Origin: Streptococcus sanguinis
GTDB lineage: Bacteria > Bacillota > Bacilli > Lactobacillales > Streptococcaceae
Assembly (NCBI RefSeq): GCF_003943735.1
Contig: NZ_RJMV01000004.1
Span: 1-64,000, forward strand
DNA: 64,000 nt
Direction of reading: 5' to 3'
Part shown: piece by piece, positions 26,901-33,503 of the stretch
Layout of the letters: each line of letters opens with the position of its first letter
Numbering within the stretch: the stretch's first letter is position 1
Translations under genes and position numbers: made by a program
Notes under the pieces: generated by a model
The model's database searches: none
What the model saw: the letters and a program-made list of their open reading frames with translations, nothing else
Told to the model about the DNA's origin: nothing

Positions 26901-27374
26901 TACAGAAGGAGCTAAGAGAATAGAGCCTAGACCCGTCACCAGCAAAATAGAAGACAGGTATCGCTTGCCATTTCGGCCTCGTGCAATTACTAAGACTGCT
27001 AAAGTCAGTCCAGCAGCTGCAAAAGTTGCTTCCCACAGACTTGAGTAGCCCGTCTTTGGCAAACTTTTTGCCGAAAGTCCCTGGGTCTTAGGACGGTAAA
27101 CTAGATAATAAGCATCAGAGTTTTCTTCCACAAATTTTGGAAGCTCCTTAACAACTGCATTCTTCTCAGCTTCAGTCAGTTCAGACTCTACTACGTAGTG
27201 ATACTGGACTGGAACGGTTTTTCCGGCTGAGACTTCTGCAGCCTCAACCGTGCTTATATTTCCCCCTATTGCGGTACTCAAAAAGAAGCTTCCGATAGTG
27301 GCAGAAACCAATCCTACTGATAACTTTCTAAAAGAATAGCGCTGGAGCGTATCGCCAGTGATTCTTTTTTCCAT
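17943..27374 (-). CDS. M26 zinc metalloprotease (IgA1 protease/Zmp family) with long G5 array
   Basis: The protein is 3,143 aa, far longer than typical streptococcal IgA1 proteases. A YSFRK-type signal (13-30) is followed by an N-terminal sorting motif LPKTG (105-109) and hydrophobic spans, the layout special to this family. After one divergent G5 unit (about 280-360) come six 18-residue repeats (about 363-475), twelve G5 units (about 485-1635), FIVAR-like helices (about 1640-1770) and a GLUG-type beta-helix region (about 2050-2230). The catalytic domain has HEMTH (2789-2793) with E2813 as third ligand. It should cut host glycoproteins at the cell surface. Whether IgA1 is the substrate cannot be read from the sequence; ZmpB-type function is the alternative. 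Confidence 0.9.
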   Translation of the reverse strand: MEKRITGDTLQRYSFRKLSVGLVSATIGSFFLSTAIGGNISTVEAAEVSAGKTVPVQYHYVVESELTEAEKNAVVKELPKFVEENSDAYYLVYRPKTQGLSAKSLPKTGYSSLWEATFAAAGLTLAVLVIARGRNGKRYLSSILLVTGLGSILLAPSVFAVTNIELAAYNQRLNLTVGDKLPEPLEIAGFEYVGYLKSGEQGKENAAGSHQLPTAQKDLSAVEVDQQAGKFASLSGNLSTANKPVSTETEKLTEQEKEIIAAKEREFARLSPVTEVPELEFKSQESSQTQVLPYQTEYQYSNELAEGQSQVIRAGVAGTRTVVTRNYIAGKEIVKSEVVSDQVTAEPVSEIVLVGTTAVKSVPKEAPVQEVPELTSYGTAPDTAPVNEVPELTTYGTTSDTAPVQEVPELTTYGTAPDTAPVQEVQELTTYGTTPDTAPVQEVPESTTFGIAPDTAPVQEVPELTTYGTAPDDAPVHQAQELELTATDETRREKIDFSVEAQYTDEIPEGSRQIVTPGVEGERAITTRIYTSNGQEVDRQVLSDEEILAAVTQIIKVGTSKSSLIPADAPKVEELSEYPLTYTDETRVEKINFTIREEETDELIQGTRQIVIPGVEGERTIKTRIYSSNGQEVDRQELSNEETLAPVTQVVKVGTAKSHMVPNDAPKADALPEYQLTYADETRVEKVNFTIREEETDELVRDARQIATPGVQGERTIKTRVYSSNGQEVDRQELSNEETLAPVTQVVKVGTAKPNMVPNVAPKADALPENPLTYMDETRVEKVAFNILEQYTDELPQDARQIATPGVEGERTIKTRVYSSNGQEVDRQEISNEETLAPVTQVVKIGTAKPHMVPNDAPKADALPEYPLTYTDETRVEKIAFNIEEQYTDELPQDARQIATPGVQGERRIKTRVYSSNGQEIDRQELSNEETLAPVTQIVKVGTAKPHMVPNDAPKAEALLEYPLIYTDETRVEKINFSIREEETDELVRDARQIATPGVQGERTIKTRVYRSNGQEIDRQELSNEETLAPVTQVVKVGTAKPTMVPGDAPKADALPEYPLTYTDETRVEKINFTIREEETDELVRDARQIATPGVQGERTIKTRIYSSNGQEIDRQELSNEETLAPVTQVVKVGTAKPHMIPNDAPKADVLPEYPLTYTDETRVEKIAFNIEEQYTDELPQDARQIAIPGVQGERTIKTRIYSANGQEIDRQELSNEETLAPVTQVIKVGTAKPHMVPNEAPKADALPEYLLTYTDETRVEKIAFNIEEQYTDELPQDARQIATPGVEGERTIKTRVYSSNGQEIDRQELSNEETLAPVTQVVKVGTAKPTMVPGDAPKADALLEYQLTYADETRVEKVAFNIEEQYTDELPQDARQIGTPGVQGERTIKTRVYSSNGQEIDRQELSNEETLAPVTQVVKVGTAKPNMVPSDAPKADSLPEYPLTFTDETRVEKINFTIREEETDELVRDARQIATPGVQGERTIKTRVYSSNGQEVDRQELSNEETLVPVTQVVKVGTAKPHMVPNDAPKVEALPEYQLTYTDETRVEKINFSIREEETDELVRDARQIATPGVQGERTIKTRIYSSNGQEVDRQELSNEETLAPVTQVVKVGTAKPTMVPNDAPKAAALEEFDLIPLHNLLAEADQIKAQARYFNDSQSHQSSYDTALTAGQAILIQSHASQSEVNQLVEQINQSKAQLSGLEVVKTALQNEYDLNPKVKTNAKYKNADSDKQTAYTDELAKAEGVLNNQTATQVQVNQAFASLTAAKEALNGVPKVKPIVSILSLTENAEDKSVTVQYRLEDQTQSFRSATAELYQGDQLIRTLPITNFAGSLKIGDLDYYTGYTLKTKLTYELDNGSFTDLETDSRNFELEYKKIAFRDIDSVEFYRKENDQFKRVVSMSSMPTDLSNYFVKVKSSESKEMLLPVHSIAESHKDGRDVYKVTVSLPELIQEGETGYKSGYDFYISKAVPSQQNVYTSFASLVDAMKQNMAGNYVLGADLDASEVSLAPADYVYLKGNFTGSLTGSHNGKQYAIYNLAKPLFENLKSGSSISNLDLKEVNIVGTYDSAALARNAENARITDVSVQGRVEVKENASQVAGLVVIANNTQITNSSFTGTIVSNDKQGKEYNVGGLVANLKGGNSLISQSRADVTILAGARANNQRFGGLVGRLENNARISRSYVAGKIQNSTKNGQIGGVVGSNYFNGLIDNVISNISGTNVYSISGDQGYENNRITEAYAVEGNKTLENDKFVTSTLTLEQAEEKLASLDITTTLEDTNLNLYSVNYAQEKNAREDRLIAYANMEKLLPFYNKETIVAYGNKLPDNHKLNTEYLLDVVPMKGDQIITDINSNKTGINRLMLHFEDNTVDYLDLTYKGDFKYKAIAEYSVNGLDLLYTPEAFLSDYSRILNQVLPELNKVVLDSPTMRTVLGVNADTSLDDLYLDTAFDQVKTKLSEELRKVLAMDKSINTEGDVVADYVAQKITANKEAFLLGLTYLNRWYNINYDNINVKDLSAYKFDFFGNHNASTLDTIISLGQSGFNNLKAKNNYMAYDTSLSEATGKRGLFNYLEGYRQLFLPDKSNNEWLKTNTKAYIVEAKSDVAEARQLQDAAEGKSKYSVGVYDKITADNWEHKGMLLPLLTMTEKGVYAISNMSTISMGAYDRYRLDANGRVRTDAELAEFVEDRVRKTAEYQRDHYDFWYKILSDESKDKLFRSVLVYDGFSLVDKNGQKYWAPANDKKSLAMQEFFGPAGKWYPSKGYNAYATGSVTHFDAAKLLEDYGNSVYTHEMTHNSDGGIYFEGNGRREGLGAELYARGLLQSTPSADEATITLNTLFKVDKDSKTRLHTYNFKERVQNAEDLQHYVHGMFDMIYTLDYLEGTSMLKQSDDAKLQWFRKMENYYVTDKYGKETHAGNQTRSFTAEEIKQLKTFNSLIENDVITRRENKDSGKYGRNGYLSLSLFSPIYSALSNPNGAPGDVMFRRTAYELLAAKGYHEGFVPYVSGKYSKEAFDEGKKTWDGWSGRDVGLITDQKVLENVFKGEYDSWVAFKKAMYQERINQLTKLKPITIEYELRNPNSTKKVTIRSYADMQRLMDAAVAEDVSNITNATSRVDASWVNLLKKKIYNAYLRETDDFRQSIFNK
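22470..25925 (-). repeat. Array of twelve 288-bp G5-domain repeats
   Basis: Each unit encodes about 96 residues from DETRVEK to APKADALPEYPLTYT, with the G5 core IKTRVYSSNGQEVDRQELS...VKVGTAK. Two variants of the first third alternate. Type A has NFTIREEETDELVRDAR and type B has AFNIEEQYTDELPQDAR. In protein order they read divergent-A-A-B-B-A-A-B-B-B-A-A. Confidence 0.9.
25945..26290 (-). repeat. Six 54-bp (18-residue) tandem repeats in the M26 protease gene
   Basis: The unit is APVQEVPELTTYGTAPDT with small changes. It forms a Pro/Thr/Glu-rich flexible spacer between the divergent first G5 domain and the main G5 array. Confidence 0.85.
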
Positions 27375-27410
27375 AATAATTCCCTTTTCTTCATATAATA
27401 ATCTCTTAAA

Positions 27411-27439
27411 ATTTTACAGAATTTCCTACAAAAATTCAA
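27411..27439 (-). promoter_or_regulatory. Promoter of the M26 protease gene
   Basis: TTGAAT (27434-27439), a 17-base spacer and TAAAAT (27411-27416) on the minus strand, 37 bases before the ATG, which has AAAGGGAA upstream. Confidence 0.6.
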
Positions 27440-27519
27440 TGCTTTTGCTTAAAAATATATCTTTGAAGGCTGAAATCTTTTGATTTTTGAACAACCTGAA
27501 AATAGTGTTCATTTTTAAC

Positions 27520-27550
27520 TAAAAAAACAAATCTTCGGTTAGAAAATTTG
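27520..27550 (-). terminator. Terminator of the seven-gene lipid operon
   Basis: On the minus strand CAAATTTTC, loop TAACC, then GAAGATTTG (one G-U pair) is followed by TTTTTTT. It lies about 30 bases past the GNAT stop codon and closes the operon. Confidence 0.8.
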
Positions 27551-27578
27551 CTTTTTAATCTATGTTTTAATTTGTTAA

Positions 27579-28652
27579 TCAAGAGCTCAAATTCAACTCA
27601 AAGAGACCATACTCATGCTTGTCTCCTTGCAATTCTGCCGCATAGTGGCGCGTGACAGTTTTTTGATGAATCAAGGCCCCAATAGCTGAAGCTTGTCGCT
27701 TCTGCGCTTCTTTAAAAATCGGATAGGCCAAGGCAGAGCCCAACCCCAAGAATTGCTCATCTACTCCTAGATACATAATCGTATAACGTTTTGGAAAACG
27801 CTTGGTCCAAAAAAGCTTGGCTAGGTTAAGAGGAGTCAGTTTTTGATAAACCAGAGAACCGTAGTCCGGCATGGCAATCAGAAAACCAGCCAGCTTGCCC
27901 TCCTTATAGGCCAGCTTAACCATTGAAAAATCAAGAATATACTGGTATTTTTGAAAAATCTGACTGAACTTCTGACTAGAAATTGACCGATAAATCGGAA
28001 AATCTTGATAGAGACGATTGAGAAGCTCAAAAACCTGCAGCGAGGCTTCTTCCCAGTCCTTCTTTTTGGGAGAGCAAATGGTGAAACCCGCTTCTTCAAA
28101 AGACTCAAAGCGATGAGCCAGCTTGTCCTGATGAGTTTTATTGCTGACCTTGGGATAAAAATTGGACAGATAGCGCTCCTTGAGCTCAAAACCAGCAGAC
28201 TGCCACAGCTCAGGATAATAGTCTGGATTATGAGGTTCTCCAGTAAAAGGAAGCTCCTCTGTTCCAGTCAGCTGCATTCGATAGCCCAGCCAAAAACTTG
28301 CCTGTACGGGACCTATTATCTTAATCGCTCCGAGACTGCGAGCAAAACCTGCTAAATGCTCGATAAAAACAGATGCAATCTGTTGGTCATTGATCGACTC
28401 GAAAAATCCCAAATAAGCAGCCTCATCCCCTGGATAGAAGGTCAGGAGGCCTCGAATACAAGGCCGACTGTCTACATAGCCAATAAAGCCATAGGTTTCT
28501 ATGTCAGAACTCAACGGGTGACTGCCCTCAATCAAAGTTAGTTCTTCCTCTTCCGACTGCATGAGGTGATCTGGCTGGTAAATCTGCTTGGGCAGGGCTA
28601 GAAAATCGGCCAGCTCTACAGTATTGGGTTTGACTGGTTTAATTTCCAGCAT
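27579..28652 (-). CDS. GNAT-superfamily acyltransferase, last gene of lipid operon
   Basis: This 357-aa protein has an N-terminal region (about 50-165) with GYVDSRPCIRGLLTF and GFFESINDQQIASVFIEH. The C-terminal GNAT-like part (about 240-340) has GKLAGFLIAMPDY and YLGVDEQFLGLGSALAYPIFKEA, resembling the acyl-CoA pyrophosphate loop. It is soluble, with no membrane span. GGAGG precedes the ATG, and the start overlaps the upstream phosphotransferase gene by 14 bases. In this operon it could acylate or aminoacylate a lipid head group or precursor; that is inference. The donor and acceptor are unknown. Confidence 0.65.
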   Translation of the reverse strand: MLEIKPVKPNTVELADFLALPKQIYQPDHLMQSEEEELTLIEGSHPLSSDIETYGFIGYVDSRPCIRGLLTFYPGDEAAYLGFFESINDQQIASVFIEHLAGFARSLGAIKIIGPVQASFWLGYRMQLTGTEELPFTGEPHNPDYYPELWQSAGFELKERYLSNFYPKVSNKTHQDKLAHRFESFEEAGFTICSPKKKDWEEASLQVFELLNRLYQDFPIYRSISSQKFSQIFQKYQYILDFSMVKLAYKEGKLAGFLIAMPDYGSLVYQKLTPLNLAKLFWTKRFPKRYTIMYLGVDEQFLGLGSALAYPIFKEAQKRQASAIGALIHQKTVTRHYAAELQGDKHEYGLFELNLSS

Positions 28653-31122
28653 GGTCTTCCTCCTTGATTAGTCGAATCTTGCCAGTAAGGCCATCCATCT
28701 CAATCCAGTCACCATTTTGCAGCTGGCTGCAGGCGCCTCTAACATTGACAATGGAAGGAATACCTAGCTCGCGGGAAATAATGGCCGTGTGCGAGAGCAA
28801 AGACCCCTGCTCGGCAATGACACCCTTGGCTTGGGTCAGAAGATAAACCCAGCCCGGATCGGTCATCTTGGTCACGATAATCCGGTCCTGAGCAGACTCA
28901 ATCTCCTGCACATCTTCCACGACCAAAACCTGAGCCTTAACGCAGCCAGGTGAGCAGCCAATCCCTTGTAAGGCTTGATTGCTCGTATTATAACTGCTGG
29001 TGCGGTTTTGCGGTTTCATATATTTCTCAAAGACTTGTCCAGTAAAAACATAGCGACTAAAGGTTGGCAGTTCCTTGTCAGCCTCCAACTTCTCCCGACG
29101 CTCGGCTATCAAGCCACTAACATCTCTGGGCTTTCTGGTCAACTCAAACAATTCTTCCTTTGTCAGGTAAAAAACATCGTCAGGCATAGCCAGCAGCCCT
29201 TGCTCGGCTAATTGCTGCCCCAATGTTCGGAAAATCTGCCGCATCATACCGTAGATCCGTGTGCGGTTTAAGCGTGAGCTTTCCCGATATTTAACACCAG
29301 CCATGGCTCGCTTGCGAAGAAAATTCGCCCACCAGTCTGATTTTTGCTCAGCTTCTTCAAGTTTCTGAGGAGCCAACTTCTTCTCCTCTTGCTGGCACAT
29401 TTGCAGCAGGAGCTTGAGCAGACGCTCTGGATGCGTTCGGAAGGTTGATGTTTCTAACTTCAACTCTTCCGGAGCCCGATCGCCAAATTCATGGATAAAA
29501 TGGACTATTTCTTGAACCAAAGGATGCTGGCGACTTAGAAAGACTGCTGAGCTTTCAGTTTCCATAGCCTGTCTAATATCTGCATTTTCTTCTGCTTTCA
29601 GCTGAGCTGTTAAAGCCTGCAGAGCCAAAGCCGGCCTCATACTTTCAATCTGCTCAATTCCTGCAATCTCAGCCTGAACAGCCCCGCCGCGACGCGACTT
29701 CTTTAGCAGTCCAGTATAGACAAAAGCATAGAGGTCATTGACTAGCGTAATGTCCCAGTGAGCCAGAATATCCTCTTTTAGCTTGCTGACCAAGGTAATC
29801 AAGGTCTCCGCATCTGCATCAGGAGAAAAGCTCGCTTCGTATTCGCGCTGAATCTGGGCAAACTGCTCTTCTAATTGCCGCATTTGCTTGGGAGCCGTCC
29901 AAAACTCTCGGATGATTCGGAGCATGATTTGCAGGCGTTTGAAAGCGGACAGGTGCACTGGCATCTGAGGCACCTCCGTCTCTCTCACTCCCAGCATATC
30001 CTGCCAGATAGGAATGATTTTCTTAGAAAAAGGCAGAAGCTGCAAGAGCTGATACCAGCTCTGAATCTGGTAATAAACACGACTATTGACCGGCTGCAGC
30101 ATATTTTGAAAAGTAGCTTCATAGGCAGCCAACTCAGGGGCACCCTTGCCAACCAAGCGCTGGGCCAGACTGCGGAAAATGCTAGCATAAGCCTCTTGGA
30201 TAAAACTAATAGTCAGAGGGCTAGAAACTCCCGGATAACTTTCAACAATATTGCTATTATCCAGAATAATCTGCTGTCCCTCTGGCAAGGTGGTAATAGG
30301 TCGTGCTTGCAAGAGATAGAGTTGGCCATTGGCGAAGGTAAACTCCATATCCATATAAGGTCCGAAAAGCTGACTCACCTGACCAGCTAAAGATTGTAGC
30401 TCCTTGAGTTGTTCCTGTGATACGTCTGGTGAGTCCTCCGTCTGCTCTGTATAAAAGAGCTGGTCCTTGGGATGGAGGGTCACCATTGTCGTAGGAATCT
30501 TATCCTCAACAACCTTATTGCCCAAGCCCCGACCGATAACAATGATATGCTCGTTCAGAATGCCCTTGGGATTAGCTGTGAAGTAAATCCCAGACAAGTC
30601 TCCCTCCTGCATGACCTGCACAAGGCAAATCATCTGTGCTTGCTTCAACGATAGGCCTTGCTCAAATAAATAACTAAGGGCTGACTCCTGATAAAGAGAG
30701 AGCAAGGTCGCTTGAATAGCTTCTTTAAGCCCTTCTGGCTTCACATTGAGCTGGCTCTCAAACTGACCGGCAAAGGATGAAGCCTTCCCATCCTCAATGG
30801 TTGCTGATGAGCGAACCGCAAAGCGACAGTCTGTCTGAGAAAACTCCTGATGAATCCAGTTTTCTGCTGCTGTCAGATCTTCTTGCGCAAACTGCTCTTT
30901 AGCCCAGTCCTGCAATTGCTGACTGAGCTGAGACAAGTCCAATTCTCCAGCCCGATAGGCTGCTTCCATCCGCTCCAAGTCAGCAGAGCTGGCAGATTTT
31001 TGAAAAAAGTCAAAAGCAAACACTGCAAAGTCAGGAACCGGCAAACCAGTAGCCTGCATTTTCAGCAAATGATAGGCCTTGCCTCCGACCTGGTCAAGCC
31101 CTGTCTGCTTGATTTTTTTCAT
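28639..31122 (-). CDS. RPH/PEP-synthase-like phosphotransferase 1 in lipid operon
   Basis: The product is 827 aa, with ATG at 31122 and a GGGGG site. The N-terminal ATP-grasp domain (PPDK_N, about 8-280) has VRSSATIEDGKASSFAGQ, SGIYFTANP and MDMEFTFANGQLYLLQARPIT. A helical middle region follows. The C-terminal swivelling domain has EQGSLLSHTAIISRELGIP, with phospho-accepting His at about 778. The PEP/pyruvate TIM barrel is absent, so the domain order is that of rifampicin phosphotransferase (ATP + acceptor-OH giving AMP + Pi + acceptor-phosphate). Its start overlaps the UbiA stop (TGATG). Genomic context argues for a lipid or prenyl alcohol acceptor rather than rifampicin. Confidence 0.8.
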   Translation of the reverse strand: MKKIKQTGLDQVGGKAYHLLKMQATGLPVPDFAVFAFDFFQKSASSADLERMEAAYRAGELDLSQLSQQLQDWAKEQFAQEDLTAAENWIHQEFSQTDCRFAVRSSATIEDGKASSFAGQFESQLNVKPEGLKEAIQATLLSLYQESALSYLFEQGLSLKQAQMICLVQVMQEGDLSGIYFTANPKGILNEHIIVIGRGLGNKVVEDKIPTTMVTLHPKDQLFYTEQTEDSPDVSQEQLKELQSLAGQVSQLFGPYMDMEFTFANGQLYLLQARPITTLPEGQQIILDNSNIVESYPGVSSPLTISFIQEAYASIFRSLAQRLVGKGAPELAAYEATFQNMLQPVNSRVYYQIQSWYQLLQLLPFSKKIIPIWQDMLGVRETEVPQMPVHLSAFKRLQIMLRIIREFWTAPKQMRQLEEQFAQIQREYEASFSPDADAETLITLVSKLKEDILAHWDITLVNDLYAFVYTGLLKKSRRGGAVQAEIAGIEQIESMRPALALQALTAQLKAEENADIRQAMETESSAVFLSRQHPLVQEIVHFIHEFGDRAPEELKLETSTFRTHPERLLKLLLQMCQQEEKKLAPQKLEEAEQKSDWWANFLRKRAMAGVKYRESSRLNRTRIYGMMRQIFRTLGQQLAEQGLLAMPDDVFYLTKEELFELTRKPRDVSGLIAERREKLEADKELPTFSRYVFTGQVFEKYMKPQNRTSSYNTSNQALQGIGCSPGCVKAQVLVVEDVQEIESAQDRIIVTKMTDPGWVYLLTQAKGVIAEQGSLLSHTAIISRELGIPSIVNVRGACSQLQNGDWIEMDGLTGKIRLIKEEDHAGN

Positions 31123-32021
31123 CAAAGTACCCCCATCAAGAGATAAACAGCAACGGACAGAACCATGGTCGTCTCCGTGATATAGGTATAGCGCTCCACC
31201 CGCTCCCGGATATTAAAGCGAGTCGGATCCTTGATAAACTGCTCAAACTGGACGGTCATCCAGATGACATTCAGCACCAAGACCACCACTCCGACATGGG
31301 AAATATTCCAGAGGAGAGCGAAATTGGTCAAGATATCCAGCAGAGTCACTACCTCGATAAAGCGAGTGGCTTTTTTGTAGCCAAAAAGCTTAGAATAGGT
31401 TACATACTCTGTCTCGTCTTTTGGCGCCCGAATCTTGCGGCAGACTTCCCAGATCAGACTTGGGAAATACATGGTAAAGGCTAGCAAGACGGTCGGCAGG
31501 GACAAGAGAGGCAGATTGTACTTGTAGCAGACAAAAGAAATGGTATAGAGATTCAAAATCATCATGACCGGATTATGGGTTACTAGAGCCAGTGGCAGAG
31601 AATTTTGAATCTTGTCACGCTTGAAGAACCAGAAAGACATGAGGGTCCCATAGATATAGAGGAAGAGGAACCAGCCGATATTGTTCATAAAGAGGACATT
31701 GAGCAGCACTGATACAGCTACGATAAAGCTGAGAGCAATAGCCAGGTCCTTCTTTTTCACCCGGCCAGAGGGCAGAGCTCGATGAGGAAAGAGGCGTCTA
31801 TCAGTCTCATAGTCCTTAAAATCGTCCGCAATCCGCAGAATCATCAGAAAGACAAAAATCGTAAAAATTCCAATCAGTTCTTGATGGTCAAAGTGAAAGG
31901 TGGTCACTCCGTCATTGAGCAGGAGGACAAAATAAATCTCAAAAAACATGATGGCAGCCACAAAAAAGCGTGGCAGCAAAGGGAACATTTCCTTATAATA
32001 AACAGCTAATCGTTTAAACAT
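31122..32021 (-). CDS. UbiA-family prenyltransferase
   Basis: This 299-aa membrane protein has 8-9 hydrophobic helices. The first Asp-rich loop reads LRIADDFKDYETDRR, followed by HRALPSGR, as in UbiA enzymes that bind prenyl diphosphate through Mg2+. The second loop (EVCRKIRAPKDETEYVTYSK, then LFGYKKA) is a divergent form of the usual second motif. It would move a prenyl chain to a small or lipid acceptor in the membrane. Archaeal DGGGP synthase belongs to this superfamily. GGAG lies 7 bases before the ATG. It overlaps the decarboxylase gene by 16 bases and the next gene by 3 bases. The acceptor is unknown. Confidence 0.8.
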   Translation of the reverse strand: MFKRLAVYYKEMFPLLPRFFVAAIMFFEIYFVLLLNDGVTTFHFDHQELIGIFTIFVFLMILRIADDFKDYETDRRLFPHRALPSGRVKKKDLAIALSFIVAVSVLLNVLFMNNIGWFLFLYIYGTLMSFWFFKRDKIQNSLPLALVTHNPVMMILNLYTISFVCYKYNLPLLSLPTVLLAFTMYFPSLIWEVCRKIRAPKDETEYVTYSKLFGYKKATRFIEVVTLLDILTNFALLWNISHVGVVVLVLNVIWMTVQFEQFIKDPTRFNIRERVERYTYITETTMVLSVAVYLLMGVL

Positions 32022-32878
32022 AGCTTTTCTCCAATCTTTTCACCCATTTGAATCTGGGTTTCTATTCCGAGGTCTGAGTAAGTCAGGATATCCTGATCCA
32101 AGCGAATCGTGTCTGCCGGATAGAGGACAATAATGGTTGAGCCGCCCAGACCAAAGCACCCCTTCTCCTGTCCTCGGACCAGATGGTCTTGACCGTGATT
32201 GTATATTCTGCCGACCAAGAGCGCCCCTACTTCCATCTGCAGGACAGGTCCTAGCTCGGTATCTAAAAGACAGTATTCTCTTTTATTTTCTTTGTAAATA
32301 AGGCGCCGCTTCTGGGCTACATGTCTGACCGTATGCAGGCGTCCCTTGATTTTTCGTCTTTGGGTAATTCTGCCGGATTCAGCTACCAGATAGCGGTGCA
32401 GGTCTTCTACTCCCAGTCGATAAACCAGCGCTGTTCCGCCACTAAACAGCTGAGCCAACTCTTCATCCAGCAGTAAGTCAGCTAGCCTGTACGTCTGACC
32501 CTTAATTGTCAGCCGTAAGTCCTGACTAATGGTAAAAGCCTCTAGCTTGGCATCTGCCACTGCCAATACTTGACTGTCAGGACAAACTGGACGCAAATCA
32601 GGCTTGATTTTTCGCTTGAAGAAAGCCGCAAAGCTAGAATAGGGGCCACCTTCATAGTCAGCTAGATCCAGCTGATAATTTTTCACAAAATCTGCTATTT
32701 TCTTGCGAGAACAAGGAGTGTAGTCTTTCAAAGTCAGAAGATAAGACAGGCTAGGTCGGGTCAAGATAGGCAATAAGAAGCGACCCCAAGCAGTACCATA
32801 AAGCTTGTCTAGCAGACCCGCCTTGTATTCTGTCGGTTCCAGTATCTGGCCAGTCTTTCTTTGATAGACCTTAACCAT
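32006..32878 (-). CDS. psd: Phosphatidylserine decarboxylase-type enzyme
   Basis: The product is 290 aa from the ATG at 32878, which overlaps the PssA stop; a TTG seven codons earlier is the alternative. It is a pyruvoyl-dependent decarboxylase that converts a phosphatidylserine-type head to ethanolamine. Visible motifs are AVADAKLEAF (catalytic Asp region), VEDLHRYLVAESG (catalytic His), VGALLVGRIYN and the self-cleavage site GLGGST (cleavage before Ser). The GGST form is that of the Psd2 or Clostridium-like branch. Streptococci are generally not known for PE synthesis, so this gene is notable. Its neighbour PssA supplies the serine lipid. Confidence 0.88.
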   Translation of the reverse strand: MVKVYQRKTGQILEPTEYKAGLLDKLYGTAWGRFLLPILTRPSLSYLLTLKDYTPCSRKKIADFVKNYQLDLADYEGGPYSSFAAFFKRKIKPDLRPVCPDSQVLAVADAKLEAFTISQDLRLTIKGQTYRLADLLLDEELAQLFSGGTALVYRLGVEDLHRYLVAESGRITQRRKIKGRLHTVRHVAQKRRLIYKENKREYCLLDTELGPVLQMEVGALLVGRIYNHGQDHLVRGQEKGCFGLGGSTIIVLYPADTIRLDQDILTYSDLGIETQIQMGEKIGEKLCLND

Positions 32879-33503
32879 GGGGCAGAACCCCCAGACCAAT
32901 CAGACTTGCAACAGCTAGAATCGCAAAGACCAGATAGGCCAGCTTATTTGGCTTGGGAATACGGCAGTTGTAAACAAATAGGAAGGTCAGTAAAAGAGAC
33001 AAGCCAAGCAACACCCAAGCAAAGAAACCAGGCGCCAGCCATTGACATACCAGATAGGTCAGAGGGAAAAAGAGGGCGCTGTAAGTGACGGGCAATCCGA
33101 TAAAATAGGCCTCAGATCCTTCATCATGCTTGGCCAAGCGGTTAAAATGCGCCAAGCGCGTGACGGCGGCCAAGACATAGAGGACAGCCAAGATGATATT
33201 GGCCGCTCCCAAGGGCAGCTGAGTCATGAGGAGAACAGCCGGAAGAGCCGCAAAGCTAATCATGTCGCAGAGCGAATCAATTTCAATGCCGAAGCGCTTC
33301 TGACTTTCAGTCCGCTTCATCCGCCGCGCCACCACACCATCAAAAAGGTCACAGATACCGCTAAGGATAAAGGCCATCATGGCTAGTCGCAGCTGGGACT
33401 GAATGATGGCATAGACTGCCAACAGTGCAAAAGCAGCACCCATATAAGTCAGGATAACAGATTTGTCGTATTCACCAATAAACAAAGGTTCATTCTTCTT
33501 CAT
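32871..33503 (-). CDS. pssA: CDP-alcohol phosphatidyltransferase, PssA-like
   Basis: This 210-aa protein has about six membrane spans. The CDP-alcohol phosphotransferase signature is complete: DLFDGVVARRMKRTESQKRF then GIEIDSLCD, that is DG-x2-AR-x(n)-G-x3-D-x3-D. The N-terminal FIGEYDKSVILTYMG is like Bacillus-type serine transferases. Together with the adjacent decarboxylase this argues for CDP-lipid + serine giving phosphatidyl- (or archaetidyl-like) serine. AGGAG lies upstream of the ATG. The start overlaps the upstream phosphotransferase by 14 bases. An inositol- or glycerol-using relative is possible but less likely given psd. Confidence 0.85.
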   Translation of the reverse strand: MKKNEPLFIGEYDKSVILTYMGAAFALLAVYAIIQSQLRLAMMAFILSGICDLFDGVVARRMKRTESQKRFGIEIDSLCDMISFAALPAVLLMTQLPLGAANIILAVLYVLAAVTRLAHFNRLAKHDEGSEAYFIGLPVTYSALFFPLTYLVCQWLAPGFFAWVLLGLSLLLTFLFVYNCRIPKPNKLAYLVFAILAVASLIGLGVLPHG

